Assembly (NCBI GenBank): GCA_024741835.1
Contig: JAENRP010000084.1
Coordinates: forward strand, 99,468 to 163,467
Source: Diplocarpon mali
Lineage: Eukaryota > Ascomycota > Leotiomycetes > Helotiales > Drepanopezizaceae
Length of the DNA: 64,000 nt
Reading direction: 5' to 3'
Made by a program: the position numbers and the translations under genes. The stretch's first letter is position 1. Every line of letters starts with the position of its first letter. Below are positions 1 to 13,000 of this stretch, one piece after another. The notes beneath the pieces are model-generated. The model searched no databases. It was not told the DNA's origin and worked only from the letters and a program-made list of their open reading frames with translations.

Positions 1-1712
1 ATGGGCGCCATTTCATGCGGACTTGCATCGATTGCTTCAAGCCCAACTTAGACCCTAGTAGCTCCCGCACGTTTTGTGAGCCATGTCAAGATATACGAAA
101 CAGGGTCAAGAGCAGTGGAATTCGGGACCGTGGAAGGTCTAGGTCGGAGAAGAGTTCTGCAGGCTCTGCCCAGATTGATAATGGCCCCTTGGAATCTTCA
201 GCATTTTCAGCCTCCGCCTATCCCTCGAGTGCCTCGGGAATCTTTCAGTCCTGTCAAAACCATCAGAGTCACCTACACTGCGATCATGCTCTACGAGAGT
301 GTACACCATATGGAGAAAGACGCGAAGCAAATTGTCGTTATAATCAACTACCCCTCTGTAGGTCTCCAGAATCCAACCTAGTGCCCAAACTAATTTGATC
401 AGATACGGAAGAGTTTAAGTTCGGTCCTGGATGTCTTCAAGACAATCCCAAGCCATCTAGTGATGATCCGACCAGTCTATACCAAGACTGCGACACTCCG
501 AGCCTTCTGCCTCGTCTCCAGATAGCAACAGCAATCACCACTCCCAGCGCCTGGGTCCCGAAAACACCTCTCGGCGTCAGCACGAGTACTTCCGTGTGCA
601 GTAACTCCAGTACAAAAGTCACATCATCATCTGAGATCCCGCATTTCCTCGAATTCGTCAACACCCGCCTCTCGGACCTTCGACTGCGTCGAAACCCTTC
701 TAGTCCAGCCCCTTCTCCAAACTTCCCACCCACGCTCTCGGGCATGCCTCCAACATCTCTGACGCCGTGCCTAGCATGTCTAGATCAACAGGTCGCTTGT
801 GCCTTCCACCCGGATCCCCAGCGTTACGGGGTTTTTAACTCTATTGTCGCCGCTCTCACCATCCAGGACCGCGATCCAAGCCTAGCAATTCCGTGCCTTG
901 CGTGTTTTGATGAGGAGACTATCTGTGCACACCATGAAGCCCAGAATGCCGAGACGAAAACCCGCGCCCTGCAGGTGGCGCAGTTCTGCGGTAGCTGTCG
1001 CTTCGCGGAACAGGAGTGCGATGCGGTTGAGACGGGATGCGGACGGTGTGAAGAGCAGGAACTGGAATGTTTGTATGTTGTTGGCGATGCGTCGCCTGCT
1101 GACGGACTTGGTATGTTCATCGGAGGAATTCCAATGGCTTGTCTAATCACTGTTAGATTCTGGTGTCTTGCCAGGACACGAAGCCTCCGAGGTTCCAAGA
1201 CCGCCGATCTCATGCGGCGGGTGTCGTATGGCGGCCGTTGCGTGTGATGGGCTCAAGCCAGATTGTACAGCTTGTAAGGACCAGGGACTGGACTGCATGT
1301 ACATCGTGGGCACTACTCCACCTGGTCCTGAACCAGGTATGATGCTACTCTTGTGATTCTGGTTTTTGACGCTGCTGACTCTGCAGTTTTTGTGGTTTCG
1401 AACACTGGCAAATATGAAACCGACGAGATTACTGATGACAGTGAGTCTCAGCTGGAGGGCTCGGAATTCGTGGAAACGACTAGCCGGCAAAGTGATGCTA
1501 CCGAATCACAGCTTGGTAATTCGACCATACTCGAACTCTCTCATGACGAAGAATCAGCTGCTATCGATTCTGGCGATTCGCAGAAAGATGAGCTTGAGAG
1601 TGGAGATTGGGATATCGTTTCACGTAATGAGGAGTACGAGTTAATTGAAGCTAGGGAAAAGAGAGGTGATTCTGATGAAGAGGATTTGGGAAGAGGGTCT
1701 AGATTTTGGTAG
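1..1712 (+). CDS. Tandem zinc-cluster (Zn2Cys6-like) protein, 5' end may lie outside the window
   Basis: Four exons fit one frame: up to 357, 403-1110, 1157-1336 and 1387-1712, with introns of 45, 46 and 50 nt (GT...AG; CTAAT or CTGAC before the acceptors). Counting from the Met at 15 gives 518 residues. The frame is open upstream of that Met, so the true start may precede the window. Two canonical clusters, C-x2-C-x6-C-x6-C-x2-C-x6-C, lie at residues 310-337 and 370-397. A degenerate copy lies at 80-107, with His and Tyr replacing two Cys. Two half-clusters, C-x2-C-x6-C, are at 237-247 and 279-289, and CxxC pairs sit at 4-7 and 21-24. The last 100 residues are acidic. Zn2Cys6 clusters normally occur once, at the N-terminus of fungal transcription factors; here no fungal transcription-factor middle domain is seen. 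DNA binding is therefore only an inference. An alternative acceptor at 1174 also keeps the frame. Confidence 0.75.
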
Positions 1713-1942
1713 GTGTCTGGTATACAGCTGGAGTTTTTGAAGTCACGATGGGCGAGTACTAGAAATTTGGCAGGTGGTTTGATTATCTGAAATGATACAT
1801 ACTTTTTGGGGGGTCCTTTTCTCAGAACCGAAAGTCACGACAAACACAAATCACATCCAAGGTGTGATTGAGATAAAATGATTTTATATTCGCTTGCTAT
1901 CCTTGTTCTAAACTCTATGCATGATCGCTGTTTCGCCAGGAC

Positions 1943-2659
1943 TTACTCCTTGCTGTGGACAGTGTGAATTCTTTTGAGCGCCTCGATTAATACACTTGCC
2001 TTGTCATTGCGCATGGCTTCCATAAGGTCTCCCGTGGTCCATATATTACACTGTCCGATTCTGGTCATCGACTTTGGAGCCAATTTGTTATCTCTGAGCC
2101 ACCGCATATCGTACTCAAGATGAGGTACGGTTTCCGTGAAATATCCTTGGTACGACAATTGCGAGTTCCGCTCTCTGCAAAGCCCAAGAATTGACTCTCT
2201 TGACAAGCATTGCTCACATCTCAATTCCGAACATGGCCGGCAGTTGCATGGATTCTTGATGCATCGTGATTCTGTGGGGACTCTTGTTGTGCGACCATCG
2301 CGTGGGAGGAAATGTTTCTCCGTACTTTCACAGCAATGACTGCAAGGCCCATCTACTTCTTCTATAGTATACTGATTGCGGTTGTGGGGCCCGCAAAAGC
2401 TTTTGGGGTCATAGTCAATAATGGCCTTACATTCCTTGCACTTAACATGATTGTGAGGTTGTCGGCCTGGCGCACCATCTGGCTTCCGCGCCCAGAATGG
2501 GAGTTTCTCGAATTTGCTGGAGACTTTCTTAAATATTGTATGCTTTTCCTGACGGTAAGCAGGTGGAAATGGATTTAGTCCTGGTGGCCCATTCTCATAA
2601 ACCACCGCCACCCTCTTGTTGAACTTTCTCCTGAACCAATTAACGATCACTTGAGGCAT
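1943..2659 (-). CDS. Cysteine-rich hypothetical protein
   Basis: A single-exon frame of 238 residues. I do not recognise the family. The first 70 residues are basic and aromatic. The middle (about 74-150) holds grouped cysteines: KCKEC, FCGPH, PCSHCC, then RCIKNPCNCRPC and RCEQC, followed by single Cys near 160 and 205. The CxxC spacing suggests zinc binding, but no named finger fits. No signal peptide or membrane segment is evident. It is convergent with the zinc-cluster gene, with about 230 bp between the stop codons. The start Met overlaps the stop of a 94-codon frame upstream on the same strand (TAATG at 2657-2661). That upstream frame (2659-2943) has a possible membrane segment and may be a missed exon or chance. 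Confidence 0.5.
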   Translation of the reverse strand: MPQVIVNWFRRKFNKRVAVVYENGPPGLNPFPPAYRQEKHTIFKKVSSKFEKLPFWARKPDGAPGRQPHNHVKCKECKAIIDYDPKSFCGPHNRNQYTIEEVDGPCSHCCESTEKHFLPRDGRTTRVPTESRCIKNPCNCRPCSELRCEQCLSRESILGLCRERNSQLSYQGYFTETVPHLEYDMRWLRDNKLAPKSMTRIGQCNIWTTGDLMEAMRNDKASVLIEALKRIHTVHSKE

Positions 2660-5600
2660 TATGAGTCTATGTCTCCGCAGCAGTACGAGTCGTCTTCTTT
2701 TCTGGATATAATCTTTCTAGGTAATGAGTTTTGCTGGAAGTATGCTCTTTGGTAAAGGCTCTGACCGGAACTGTGCTGGAGTCTTTGAATGGCGTCGACA
2801 CTCAGGTATCCTCTTTCGCGAGGGATACGATAGTAGATAGAGCTTCCAAAAGGCACTATTAATAGTGTGATACAGATTACTAACTCGTAAGATGAGAATC
2901 TCGTGGTATTTGATGAAGTGATGTGCTGCAACGAGCGTCGCACGCCAAGTATCGGGCGAAATTGTATTTAGAATTTTTCGCTCTGTGGATAAAACGGCGT
3001 TGGCAAGCGAGTGGTAATGTTTTTAAGGGATTTTGACGAGTAATGATATTGGATGAGCGAGAACTGGCGATTTTGATGGAAAAGAGTAGAATGGAAGAGC
3101 TCGAGGGCCCAGGTGATGCACTCCACACATCAAGGGTTGCTCTTTCCCTCGCCAAGCGGCATAGTAAACAGTCAGGAAAAGAGCCTTAAATCATTATCTT
3201 CAATGATTGCGAGCCCTTTTAAAGCCATGAATCGATATTGGGCCTTATATATTCAGGTCAGCTCTGGACAAAATCCTTTGCCCGTACAGGTGCTTACATA
3301 TTTTCGAAGAGTATGCCAATATTGCGAGCCAACTCAAGCCTAGATTACTACATCGTCATTTCGAACGGGCTTAACAATATTCTTTGACATCTAGTCGGAT
3401 ACCAATGATGAGCTAAGAGACTTCATGTATAAAGCTACTGGTAAAGCAGCATTAATTCTGTAAACTAAATGCGCCCTACACTGCGTCTGCTTTCTCCAAA
3501 ATATCCCCGTTATCATTGTATCTGCTTACAAGAATTACATTACTTCAGCTGACAAGCCAGCTTAGCCCTAATTACCCTCTTGCATGATGGTTACGAGGAG
3601 GTCGAACTACTTCCCGCTCTGATTTCTTTTGACAGGTGATAAATTGACAGTAAGAACTCTGAGTGAAAAAGCCCCTTGACACGTTGAGCATCCTGTATGT
3701 GCATGAAGATGATCAGTACCTGGGAAGGTAGCTGGGACAAGTTTTTTTTGAGATCTCCTATCTTGATGTATATGGGCGGGTGAAAGGTTTTTGTCCTACC
3801 ATTATGATTTAGGCTGCGACCATCTGGACGAATTGATGATGAGCGGCAGACTGCCGATGCTGGGTCTCAGTAGATGTTGCGAGGTAGCGACACTTTCCTC
3901 CACAGTGTTATAGAAACAGTATGTTATTCTGGTGGTCAGGCGAATCGGCTATTCTGAGGCGATATGGTGCTTTGTTTCTAGAACCTTATTGACTTTTCGT
4001 TTTTGAACATTCGGAATAGAGAAATGGTTAAGATCTGGGCCATTTTATATCTCTCGTCGAAAAAAATATTTGAAATATGAGACTTAATAGTTTGTAAAGC
4101 TTTACCCAGTTGGTCAATCTATTCTCGTAACTGATAATGTGTATTCATGAACTGTAGTAAGACGTTCATAGGTCATGTTTATTACTTCATCTTACTATTG
4201 CCCGATCATTGTGATAATTAGATTTATTGAAATAAGATGACTCTTTGACCCAGACTCAACACAGATTGAGATTCTCAAAAATTCGTTTTGGTTTCTGTCC
4301 GACGGATTTACATGAAATGGCAGATATGCAAGCGAGATTCAAGTCAACATCAGCATCAGCATCAGTTTCAAATGCCGGCAAGTCCCTAGAGGCTGCTGAA
4401 CATATGCAACTGTTCAATCATCGTATAGTTTGAGTCAATCCTAGAGCTCCTATACTTTCTAATCTACTTGTATATTGCAAAGTTCTTATAAAACGCTCCT
4501 AGCTAGTTTCAAGTGGCAGATAGCGTTGGTACAAGACTTGTTATCCTCGAATTTCACTGTATTCCACTTAATAAATTCTCCAATCTTATCGCTACGATTC
4601 TCTCCTGGTACTTTAGCATATTCACGAAGGGTAATGTAGATACGAACATGTCATCTCATTTCCTTGTAAATTTAAGGCTCTTAACAATTGTCTTGATCGT
4701 CAGCTCGCGGAGGTAACATGCGTCATCAGCTTCCACATTGTTCTTATTGTAACATGACGCGTCGCTCTTTGCTAAACATCGGGACTCGGTAGCTTATAGA
4801 GTGAGGAAGGGGTATAATGTTTGTGCTGTCATAGTTTTGAGTCTGGTCACCCATCAGTATCATGGATTGAACGGCTTTTTGTGCGTGCGCAGAATTCATA
4901 GATTTTCACTGAGTATAGCCCGTGGGAGCAGAAGCTCTTTCAAGAATCTTAGGAGTCTTGGGTAGATTTCTTGTTCTTGATCGCTGCTCTTATCTTATTT
5001 ATGTGAGTAAAGACTGTTAACGTCGTTGATGCTAGGCTCTAAGGTATATAAAAGGTTCTAAAATATATTAAGAAATAATCCGCGTTTCATCTATATTTCA
5101 GCTTTGTTGAATTCGGATTAAGACTTGGTAGTAAACAGGAAGCAGAACATTAACAATTTCCTGCTGACTTGTGAAAAGACCTCAGCAGCTGCTACCAGAG
5201 TGACCTACGTCTAAGACTTCAAAACAGGGGCTTTCAATTAGTCATAAGCTTCTGCACAGAGTTTAGATAAATTTGAATAGTTCAGCTATCATTTGTTGAT
5301 TAGATCAAGAGCGTAAGCGAGAAAAAAAACATCAGTTGACATCGCCTCGCACGAGCTCTTGCCAGAAGATTGCCTCTACCCCTAGAATGCGCTTTGAGTT
5401 CTAAGATTACCCGAAAATTTCTGCGCTGCTTAGGATCCTGCTGCTCTTTATTATAGGACGTACTGTTTTCAGAAATAAACAAAGCAAACACAGCCAAATT
5501 CTCAACTTCACACACATACCGTGTAAGCCAAGCATGACAAAAGAGTTGATTGACTGGATGGACTTCATCTTCTACTACGTTCCGCAACGTCATGCTTACC

Positions 5601-6110
5601 TGCACTTGACAAAAAACTTTGGCTGGGAAATCCATGAATTGAAATAGCAAACTCGGCAATTAGGCATACTGCTACACGATTGCCACCACGATAACGTGCT
5701 CAAGCTACAGCCCAGACACTCCAGCAAAACCAATCAATATGAATTTGAATCACTTTTCTTTCGAACTGCCGAACCGATAGGCCGAAGCTCTTTGTCCAAA
5801 GCTTGAAGCTGGCTCTCCATCCTGATCACGACCTCCTCGATATTACTGATATGTTAGCCCCTGCAGGTCTTTTGAGAACCCAGTTACAAACGCACGTCTA
5901 ACTGCCTTTTGTCTGCCTTGCGCAGCGGCAGGAGAATCACCAGATTGGGGAGAGTCTTCTAGAATCTATTGATTTTTCGATTCATACGACTTTGGCAGAC
6001 TCGCGTTCAATAGTCCAACTTTCAGTACGACCCCCACCCACACATACTCCCATAAACTTAAAGGTGATTGATACCCATTGCAAGCTCATCCAAAACTTTC
6101 CAGCCTACGT
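2660..6110. other. Intergenic stretch without a supported gene
   Basis: About 3.4 kb of moderately AT-rich DNA. Short open frames occur on both strands (for example 2659-2943 and 5300-5659 minus) but none shows a recognisable domain, splice structure or composition that sets it apart from chance. No tRNA or repeat was recognised. Confidence 0.6.
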
Positions 6111-7206
6111 CTAATCACTATCCAAAACCACAACCTCAGCCTCCGCCTCGCCCACGCTCTGAACGCTCAGCACATCACCGGCATTAACGCCGCTGATAAA
6201 CGCCCCATCGCCTTCACTCAGTACCGCATCTTCTCGCCCGTCAATCTTGATCTTCGAGCTCCCATTCTTCGTCATCGGCAAGTGGATATACACATGCCTG
6301 TCCTCCGTCTTAGTCACCGCATCCGCGCCAATAGTCCACTTGAATCTCTTGTCGACTGGAATGATACCCGCTGCCATCACTAGATCAGCGTGGATGGGAA
6401 TCGTGTCGGGGAGAACGGCTGCGGCGGCTTTCTCTTGCGCTGGCGTCGCACTCTTGCCGCCGACGAGGGGGGACAGGATGGGCAGGAAACCGGCGCGTTT
6501 CATGTCTTCCGGGAAGGTGCGCGTGTGATATCGTGGGGTGAGGCCGCGGGACCAGGGGAGGGCCCAGATCTGGAGGAAGTGTACCTGTTTTTCGGCTTCG
6601 TTTTGTTCCGAGTGTGCGATTCCTAGGTATGTATTGTTAACACTTGTTTCCATCTGGTTGAGATTGAGGCGGGTAAGGAGGCATACCACTGCCGCCAGTA
6701 GTGAATTGCACATCTCCCCTCTTCATGCGGAAGAAATCATCACCCTGCGCGCCCTCTGCGCCCTTCTTGATCATACTATCCCGATGTGTCAATTCGCCGC
6801 TCAGGATATACGAGAAGATCTCGGCATCGCGATGGGGATGTGTAGGGAATCCAGTACCGCCATCAACGCGGTCTTCGTTGAGAACGCGCAGACTGCCGAA
6901 TTTCTCGTATCGTGGGTCGTAGTAGTTGGCGAAGCTGAAGGTGTGGTATGTGTTGAGCCAGCCGTGATTGGCATGCCCGCGGTCTTCGGAACGGCGAGGC
7001 ACGATTTTGGCATGGGAGAGGGCTTTCGACATTGTTTTTTTGATGGGTTGGATCGAGCTCATAGAAAGGTCTGTAGTTGCGGCTGGTGGCGTGGAGGTGA
7101 AGCGCTTGGGAGCTGTGAAGCTGGCGAAGAAAGAGAGAAGTTGCGAATGATAGGAGATACTGATTGAGAGAACAAAAATAGCACTGGCAACGAAGAGAAG
7201 CTTCAT
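6111..7206 (-). CDS. Pirin-family cupin protein
   Basis: Two exons on the minus strand, 7206-6687 and 6622-6111, separated by a 64-nt intron (6623-6686, GTATGC...CCTAG), give 343 residues. The N-terminal pirin domain begins near RGHANHGWLNTYHTFSFANY (77-96). It carries the metal-site HPH (H123, H125) and, just after the splice junction, IAHSE (H177, E179); these four residues match the iron ligands of human pirin. Fungal and bacterial pirins are double-stranded beta-helix (cupin) proteins of about 290 residues, reported as quercetinase-like dioxygenases or nuclear cofactors. Which role applies here is unknown. The chain is longer than usual because of about 48 extra N-terminal residues, of which the first 28 are hydrophobic. 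Met49 or Met59 could be an alternative start of a cytosolic form. Upstream lies a 1.67-kb gap shared with the divergent F-box gene. Confidence 0.92.
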
Positions 7207-8875
7207 TTATAGAGTGAATGTGAGAGAAGGTCGGAGAAGGAGAGAGGGATACGAGATGGTTACTTAAGGATTGTAAGGCTGATTCATGCTGGCCTATTGT
7301 TGTTTTCCGTGATGGCGTGAGGCTGGTGATGAATCGTGAATAATCATTTTGGGCCGATGAATCAGCAATCTGCACCTGCACTGCGGGAGGTCTAACCGCA
7401 TGCGGAGGACCCCGCTTTATTTTGGTTCCCATTTGCTTTGTCCTCGGTCAGCACATTGTCAAGCTGATGAAGGGAATAACCGGCGTCTAGTTATGGAGTT
7501 TGAATCGAAATCTTCGGCTAAACCCCGTCTCATCCTTGGTGGCTGTTGTTTGCTTGCCTACGATCGGACTCTTTAAAAATAGCCGAGTGGAGTGTTTTCT
7601 CGCTTCGAACGTCTCGTCTTGGATGAGCTTTCTAGCGGTCTGGATGATAGAGCAGACTTAGCATCAACCCATTCATTTCCTTTTCCAGGAGAATAATTTG
7701 GATGAGTGATCTGAAGGGTACACGCGCGCTATGATTTTGACGTGGTCTGCTTTCTATGTTAGTGATATCAATGCCTTGCGATGTTCTGTGCTTTCTGTTC
7801 TACTGCAATCTCGAAACTATCTGTGCATTAATTTTGATTCTTGCGTCTCTCACCTGCCACTTCAAATGTATACCCTGGTGCTCTGGTAGAGACTTCTCTG
7901 CAATATAGTTATTGCTTTCTGTCTTTGACCCCCTCCTCTCTCTATGCCTCTTGAAACATTACTACAAGTCTACAAAGTTCACCCTGGGTCCCCTCTAAGG
8001 AAACATCCTTAGACGAGCTACAAAATATCCAATCTGAGTCTAGTAGTCAGCAATCTGAACGTTGATTCTGCAGGTTTTCTTCGCAGGGCTTTATTTCCTC
8101 TATCTGCAAATTCAAAACTCCACCCCATGACGTTGAAACAGTAACCGGCGAGCCAGGTTAACTCATATCTATGCGCTCCAAATTCGTATTGCATGTAGCT
8201 TTCTATGGAGTCGATTTAAATAGATTCCTTGTTAACGGCAGTTTCTCTACTTTCGACTCAGTGATAGTAGCTGGTCAAAATCAGGTTGCTGTTTTATGCT
8301 CACTTATGGGTAAAGATTGCATGGTGGGCATATCTTGCAATATCCTCACTTCACGGCATGGATGTTTGATGATTCTGAAGCAGCCTCGGTTCTATCACTT
8401 CGACTGCAGCAAGTGCCGACATGCCCTTTCGCAGTTCAAGCTAAGTGGTCGGCCATCCCGGCATTCTCTGGTAGCAGCAAGAGATACCACGCCCACTTTA
8501 TAACCATGGGTTCCAACTCCATAATCTCGAACCAACACTCCGTACTTCGAAATCTCTTGATCTACGTAGAGCGAGGCAGTCGACCCGGAGAGAGGTGTCA
8601 GATCACGTGCACTATCAATTTTCCACAGATTATGTCATCTCGTCCCCGCTCAAAGGCTGAAAGCGGCACCAGCCCAAACCCACCAAGTGGCAAGATATTG
8701 ACACGCTCCCCGTGCTTCGCGACATCTTAAACGTGCACGGGAAAGATATGTCATCGGAAAAGTTCCAATTCTCCAAGGCAGAATACAGCACAACAAAACA
8801 CGACAACTGACACGACCAACCTCTTTCCTTTGACCTCACAAGTCGCGCCGCCCTTCTCCACTCCCCCGGATCTCC
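7207..8875. other. Divergent intergenic region between the pirin and F-box genes
   Basis: About 1.7 kb between two divergently transcribed genes, so it should hold both promoters. Open frames at 8171-8503 and 8317-8730 overlap each other, resemble nothing known and are not supported. No repeat or RNA gene recognised. Confidence 0.6.
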
Positions 8876-10065
8876 ATGTCCTCACCTAGCCCCACACATC
8901 CCGCATCCCTCCTCAAGCTTCCAGACGAGCTGCTCTTGCAAATAACATCCCGCCTCTCCCACCACGATCTTGCATCGCTGTGTCTGGTCTCGCAACGCCT
9001 CAACTCCGTCGCCGACCCCGTGCTCTACAAAAGTATCCTCTTCGACCAGCCGAAACATCACCTCTTATTCTCAGAATCACTTGCCGCGCGACCGCGACGC
9101 GGGTCTCTGATCCAGAATGTGCGTGTTGACTATTCCGGCGCAGGGTCGGGGCTGAAGGCAGATTTAATGGGAGCCCATCCGATTGATCGATTCTCGCATA
9201 CCATTTCGGCCATGTCAAATCTAGAGGATCTGGTCATTGCCGTGCCAGAGAGCTTGGCAAGGGGGATAGGAAACCTATTCAATGGGCCGTTTGATCTTGC
9301 TTGTTTGAAGACTTGTAAAATCCCCTCCTATTCCTCTCCATCCTCGGAAGCATAGGAAAGACATGATGTTAACAAAAACTAGGCTCGCTCTTCTACCAGC
9401 GTGAAGATGGCGGGTATTGGGACCTCCAAGAAAACATCCACATCTTTGGGCACCCGACCCTCGAGAACTTGACCATCCACCACGCCAAGCTCGACGAGCG
9501 CGGCTTCTCCTCCCTCGAGAAGCCATGGTACACCGGTCTGAAAACGCTGCACCTGCTCTCCTGTGACATCCACGACGACGCGCTAGCCGACCTGCTCGTG
9601 CTCCCGGAAGCATTGCGCGAAATCACCATCACGCAGGGTTCCGAGCCTTCCCCTGCTTTAGAAGAGTCGCCAGAGTACGCGGAGGACTACATTCTCGCCT
9701 GTGTGTCTGCGCAGCACTCTCTCGAACGCATCGTTATCAACTGTCCCTCTCTGGCCAGCAAGAACCCTCTCAAAATGAGGGATTTCGAGCAGCTGAGAAT
9801 GCTAGGAGTGAGAGATCACCAGTTGTTCGGCATGAAGACTCCGAGGCTGCAATCGGTGGCGCTGCCACCGAATCTCGAGGTTTTGGACTTTCTGGACGGT
9901 GTGGGCAGGGATGAGGAGGTCTTAGAGTTGTTGTGTTATACTATCGAGAAAAGAGATCTTTTCGCGAGAAGGTGGAAGGAGTTGGGCATTTGTGGCGGTA
10001 GGGAGGTTCCCGAGAGGGTGAGGGAGGCTTGTGCGGCTTTTGGAGACTTTCTGAAGATGAGGTGA
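8876..10065 (+). CDS. F-box protein
   Basis: Two exons, 8876-9314 and 9383-10065, joined across a 68-nt intron (GTAAAA...ACTAG), encode 373 residues. The F-box lies at residues 11-57: LLKLPDELLLQITSRL is followed by the helix pattern LASLCLVSQRLNSVADPVLY. F-box proteins bind Skp1 and bring substrates to SCF ubiquitin ligases. The rest resembles the loosely repeated leucine-rich C-terminal part common in fungal F-box proteins, for example LENLTIHHAKLDERGFSSL and LKTLHLLSCDIHDDALADL. Reading through the intron would stop at 9355. Removing it keeps the frame and joins two leucine-rich segments, which is why I chose the spliced model. The substrate cannot be predicted. No paralogue is in the window. 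Confidence 0.88.
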
Positions 10066-13000
10066 AGGCGTTGGGTGCAATCAGTATACGCCTAGACAAT
10101 GCAGAAGGCGGGATATTTTGCCGCCAGACTTTCTGCGCGTAGATACGATAAAGAGTTGGAGATATCTCTCAGCGCTGGATGAGCACGGGCGATCGTTCTA
10201 CATATAGAACACTAGCACTGTTTTGCTTTTAGTAAGCATAGATACGCGGCTGGATAACCCGAAGATTCTTGTTTACCACCGTATCCACCATACCCAGCAA
10301 ATTTAACACTGCAGTACCTTTTCTCTTTATTCCGCCTGATGATTTCTATAGCGATTTCCTGTCCCAAACAAGAATAATACGCAATTGCTACGCACTCAAG
10401 ATGAACAGCCTAACTTGTACGCTATTCTCACACTCCTAGCTAGAAGCTAGAGAGATCAGTCGGACGGACTCCCAATCCTAAATCTTGGATGCCGAGCTGC
10501 ACCTGAACTTAATTGATCTAGGCTGGAAACTATAAACAGCCTTCAAGGAACATCAACTTGTGTCTACAAATTCCAGTCAACACCAGAGCCTAAATCGCCT
10601 TATCTCAGCAACTCTCGCAAACACCCTTCGCTCATCGCCAGAAACGTAAATTCCTCCGCCCTCTTCCCCCGTATAAGATCCGCTCGTGTGGCAGTTGCCA
10701 CTTGGTATCTACAAGCGCAGAACCGCCCTGTGTCAGTCGAGCTCAGCAAACTTACGGCTAGAAGAGAAGCCGGATGTTCTGAACTTTTAGTAGAAACTGT
10801 AACAAGCTTATATCAAATCGTACTAGGAACCGACTCAGGTATTGAGCTGTATTCAGTCACATTCAGGCTCCCTGGCCCGGATTTGTGAACGTTATGGATT
10901 CCAGCTTGAAGGGCACCACCTACTTATAAGAATTTGGTCACGGTGCCAAAATGAATGTATACTTCTTACATCGGGATCATCCTATCGCCTTTTGATCAAT
11001 GGTTCTCTGATTATTTCAGTCTGATCTTTAGCGTCTAAAAATAATGTTGTCAAAAAGTACTTTAAATCAGATAAGCTCTTCAGTGTTTTTATTTTCGGTA
11101 TTGCTTATCAAAGAGCTACTATAAGACGATCCCTCGAGAATCTTTTTGCTTCTTAATCAAATTTAAAGTGAAGTCCTAACATATAATGCCCCTAAAAAAG
11201 AGCCCTCTCCAAATGGACTTCAGAAGATTTATGTGATTTTTTTCCCTGGCAAATTTGGTATAAAACAACCTTCAGCAGGACACGATAACACAAATAGCAA
11301 GAGAGGTAGACAGAAAGAGAGTAGCTGTTTGAGCTCTCAGACTTTGACAGCTAGTTTTGAGTAAAGGTATTGATAACCTTGACTGATGGATACTGTGAAG
11401 AGATAAAGCCAAGGCCCACACCAAAGGTGATATTTGTTTCTGTGTGGAGAGAACGTATACTACTTCAGGTTAAATGACCTATATTTATATATATCCAGGG
11501 TGCATTTATGATATTTTTCCCTCCTGATGAGAGGAACTGTATTAGCTAGGCAACAGCTGTTGGCATTCAATAACTACTTTGTCGCAGGCTAAAAGTCCTA
11601 CATAGATGCATATTGGACCTTATAAACTTACTGAGCATCCGCCCTGATACGCAGGCTAATTTTGTGTTTGCTTAGCTTATGAGGATGTAGATGTGGAAAC
11701 TGTAGAATGCCATTAGGAGAGGTCTAAGTAGTCTTCAAACCTATCTTTTAAGATTAGCACCCCGAGAGATGTGATTAGCTTTTGGAATTCTGCTTTTCAG
11801 ATTAAGAGTTTGATCGTTTGTACAGTTAAGCGTAGCCTCGTATAGTGCTTGCAGTAAGCAAAATTGTTCATACTCTGGTATACCTTAGAGTCGGCTAAAG
11901 CAACGCTTTACTAGCGTATTCTCAAGACTAATTACCAATGGTTCTATAGTATTAGATGTAACTTCATATGATATTTACGCCTGCGACGTGTTATATTATG
12001 TATACACACTTTTACTATACTTCATTAGTTCTAAACTATATAGTATAAGCGGACTATATTTTTATATAAAAGGAGCAACTAGTATAAGAACTCCTTATAT
12101 CTTTACTTTTTAGCATAATATACTTATGACTCCCAATTCTATAAATAAGAGTCTAGCCTATAATATAGTTGATAGTTGTTACAGCTGGCCCTCAGGCGTA
12201 TAAGAAAGGAGTTGTCGTATTGTATTGTCCCAGGGGGTACGCTACGTAGGTAGAAATAAATTTGAAGAGAAGAGAACTCTAACAGAGCTCTTTTAAGGAA
12301 TAAATACAACAGGTTCCTGCCTAGTGCCTAGTAGCACGTGATACTATGGCATGTGGTGCGGCCGCATATAGTCAGCTACGTAAACGTGACCTCTATATGC
12401 GATGTAACAATAGTTATTTCCCCTAAGTCCGAAGCAGGTATATTCTTGAAAGGCGCTTCACTAAATTAAGTGTCCTAGAGTTCTCTATTTTAGGATAAGT
12501 CCCTCATACTGATAGTAGCCAAGTATTTGATTATACTAAGTGTCTTATTGATCAGCAGTAGCTCTTAATTGTGACCCTTCTTATCAACTTTGTCAAATTT
12601 CGAAAAATATATTTTCTCTTCTTTTTCCTCTTACATTACTATAACCTGCCTTTACCCCTTTAATATCCTTGCCTAAGCCTTTCCTTTACTTATAGATACA
12701 TAGAAACACAATCCTAGAGTACGCGAGAAGAGTCGAGAGGAAAGGGTTTTATATAAAAGAGGTAGTGATTTCATTCTAAAGCGTTTGAGAAGTGCTAGCT
12801 TATTCGACTTGGGGTTTGATTATTTCGTAGTCGAAAGGACTCGATCTTGGCTTTATAGACTCTTTGAATGGGTCTGCAGGTTCGTAGGAGACACCGCGTA
12901 TAGGTATTGAGTCGTCGTCCCCTACTACTGCTACTGTGATAGCATCGAAGACTGAATAATACTACCCCTCTAGTATTAACAATCAAACGATACAAACTAT

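Noticed and set aside
5300..5659. 119-codon minus-strand frame
   Set aside because: Isolated, no recognisable motif, average for chance in 3 kb of intergenic DNA.
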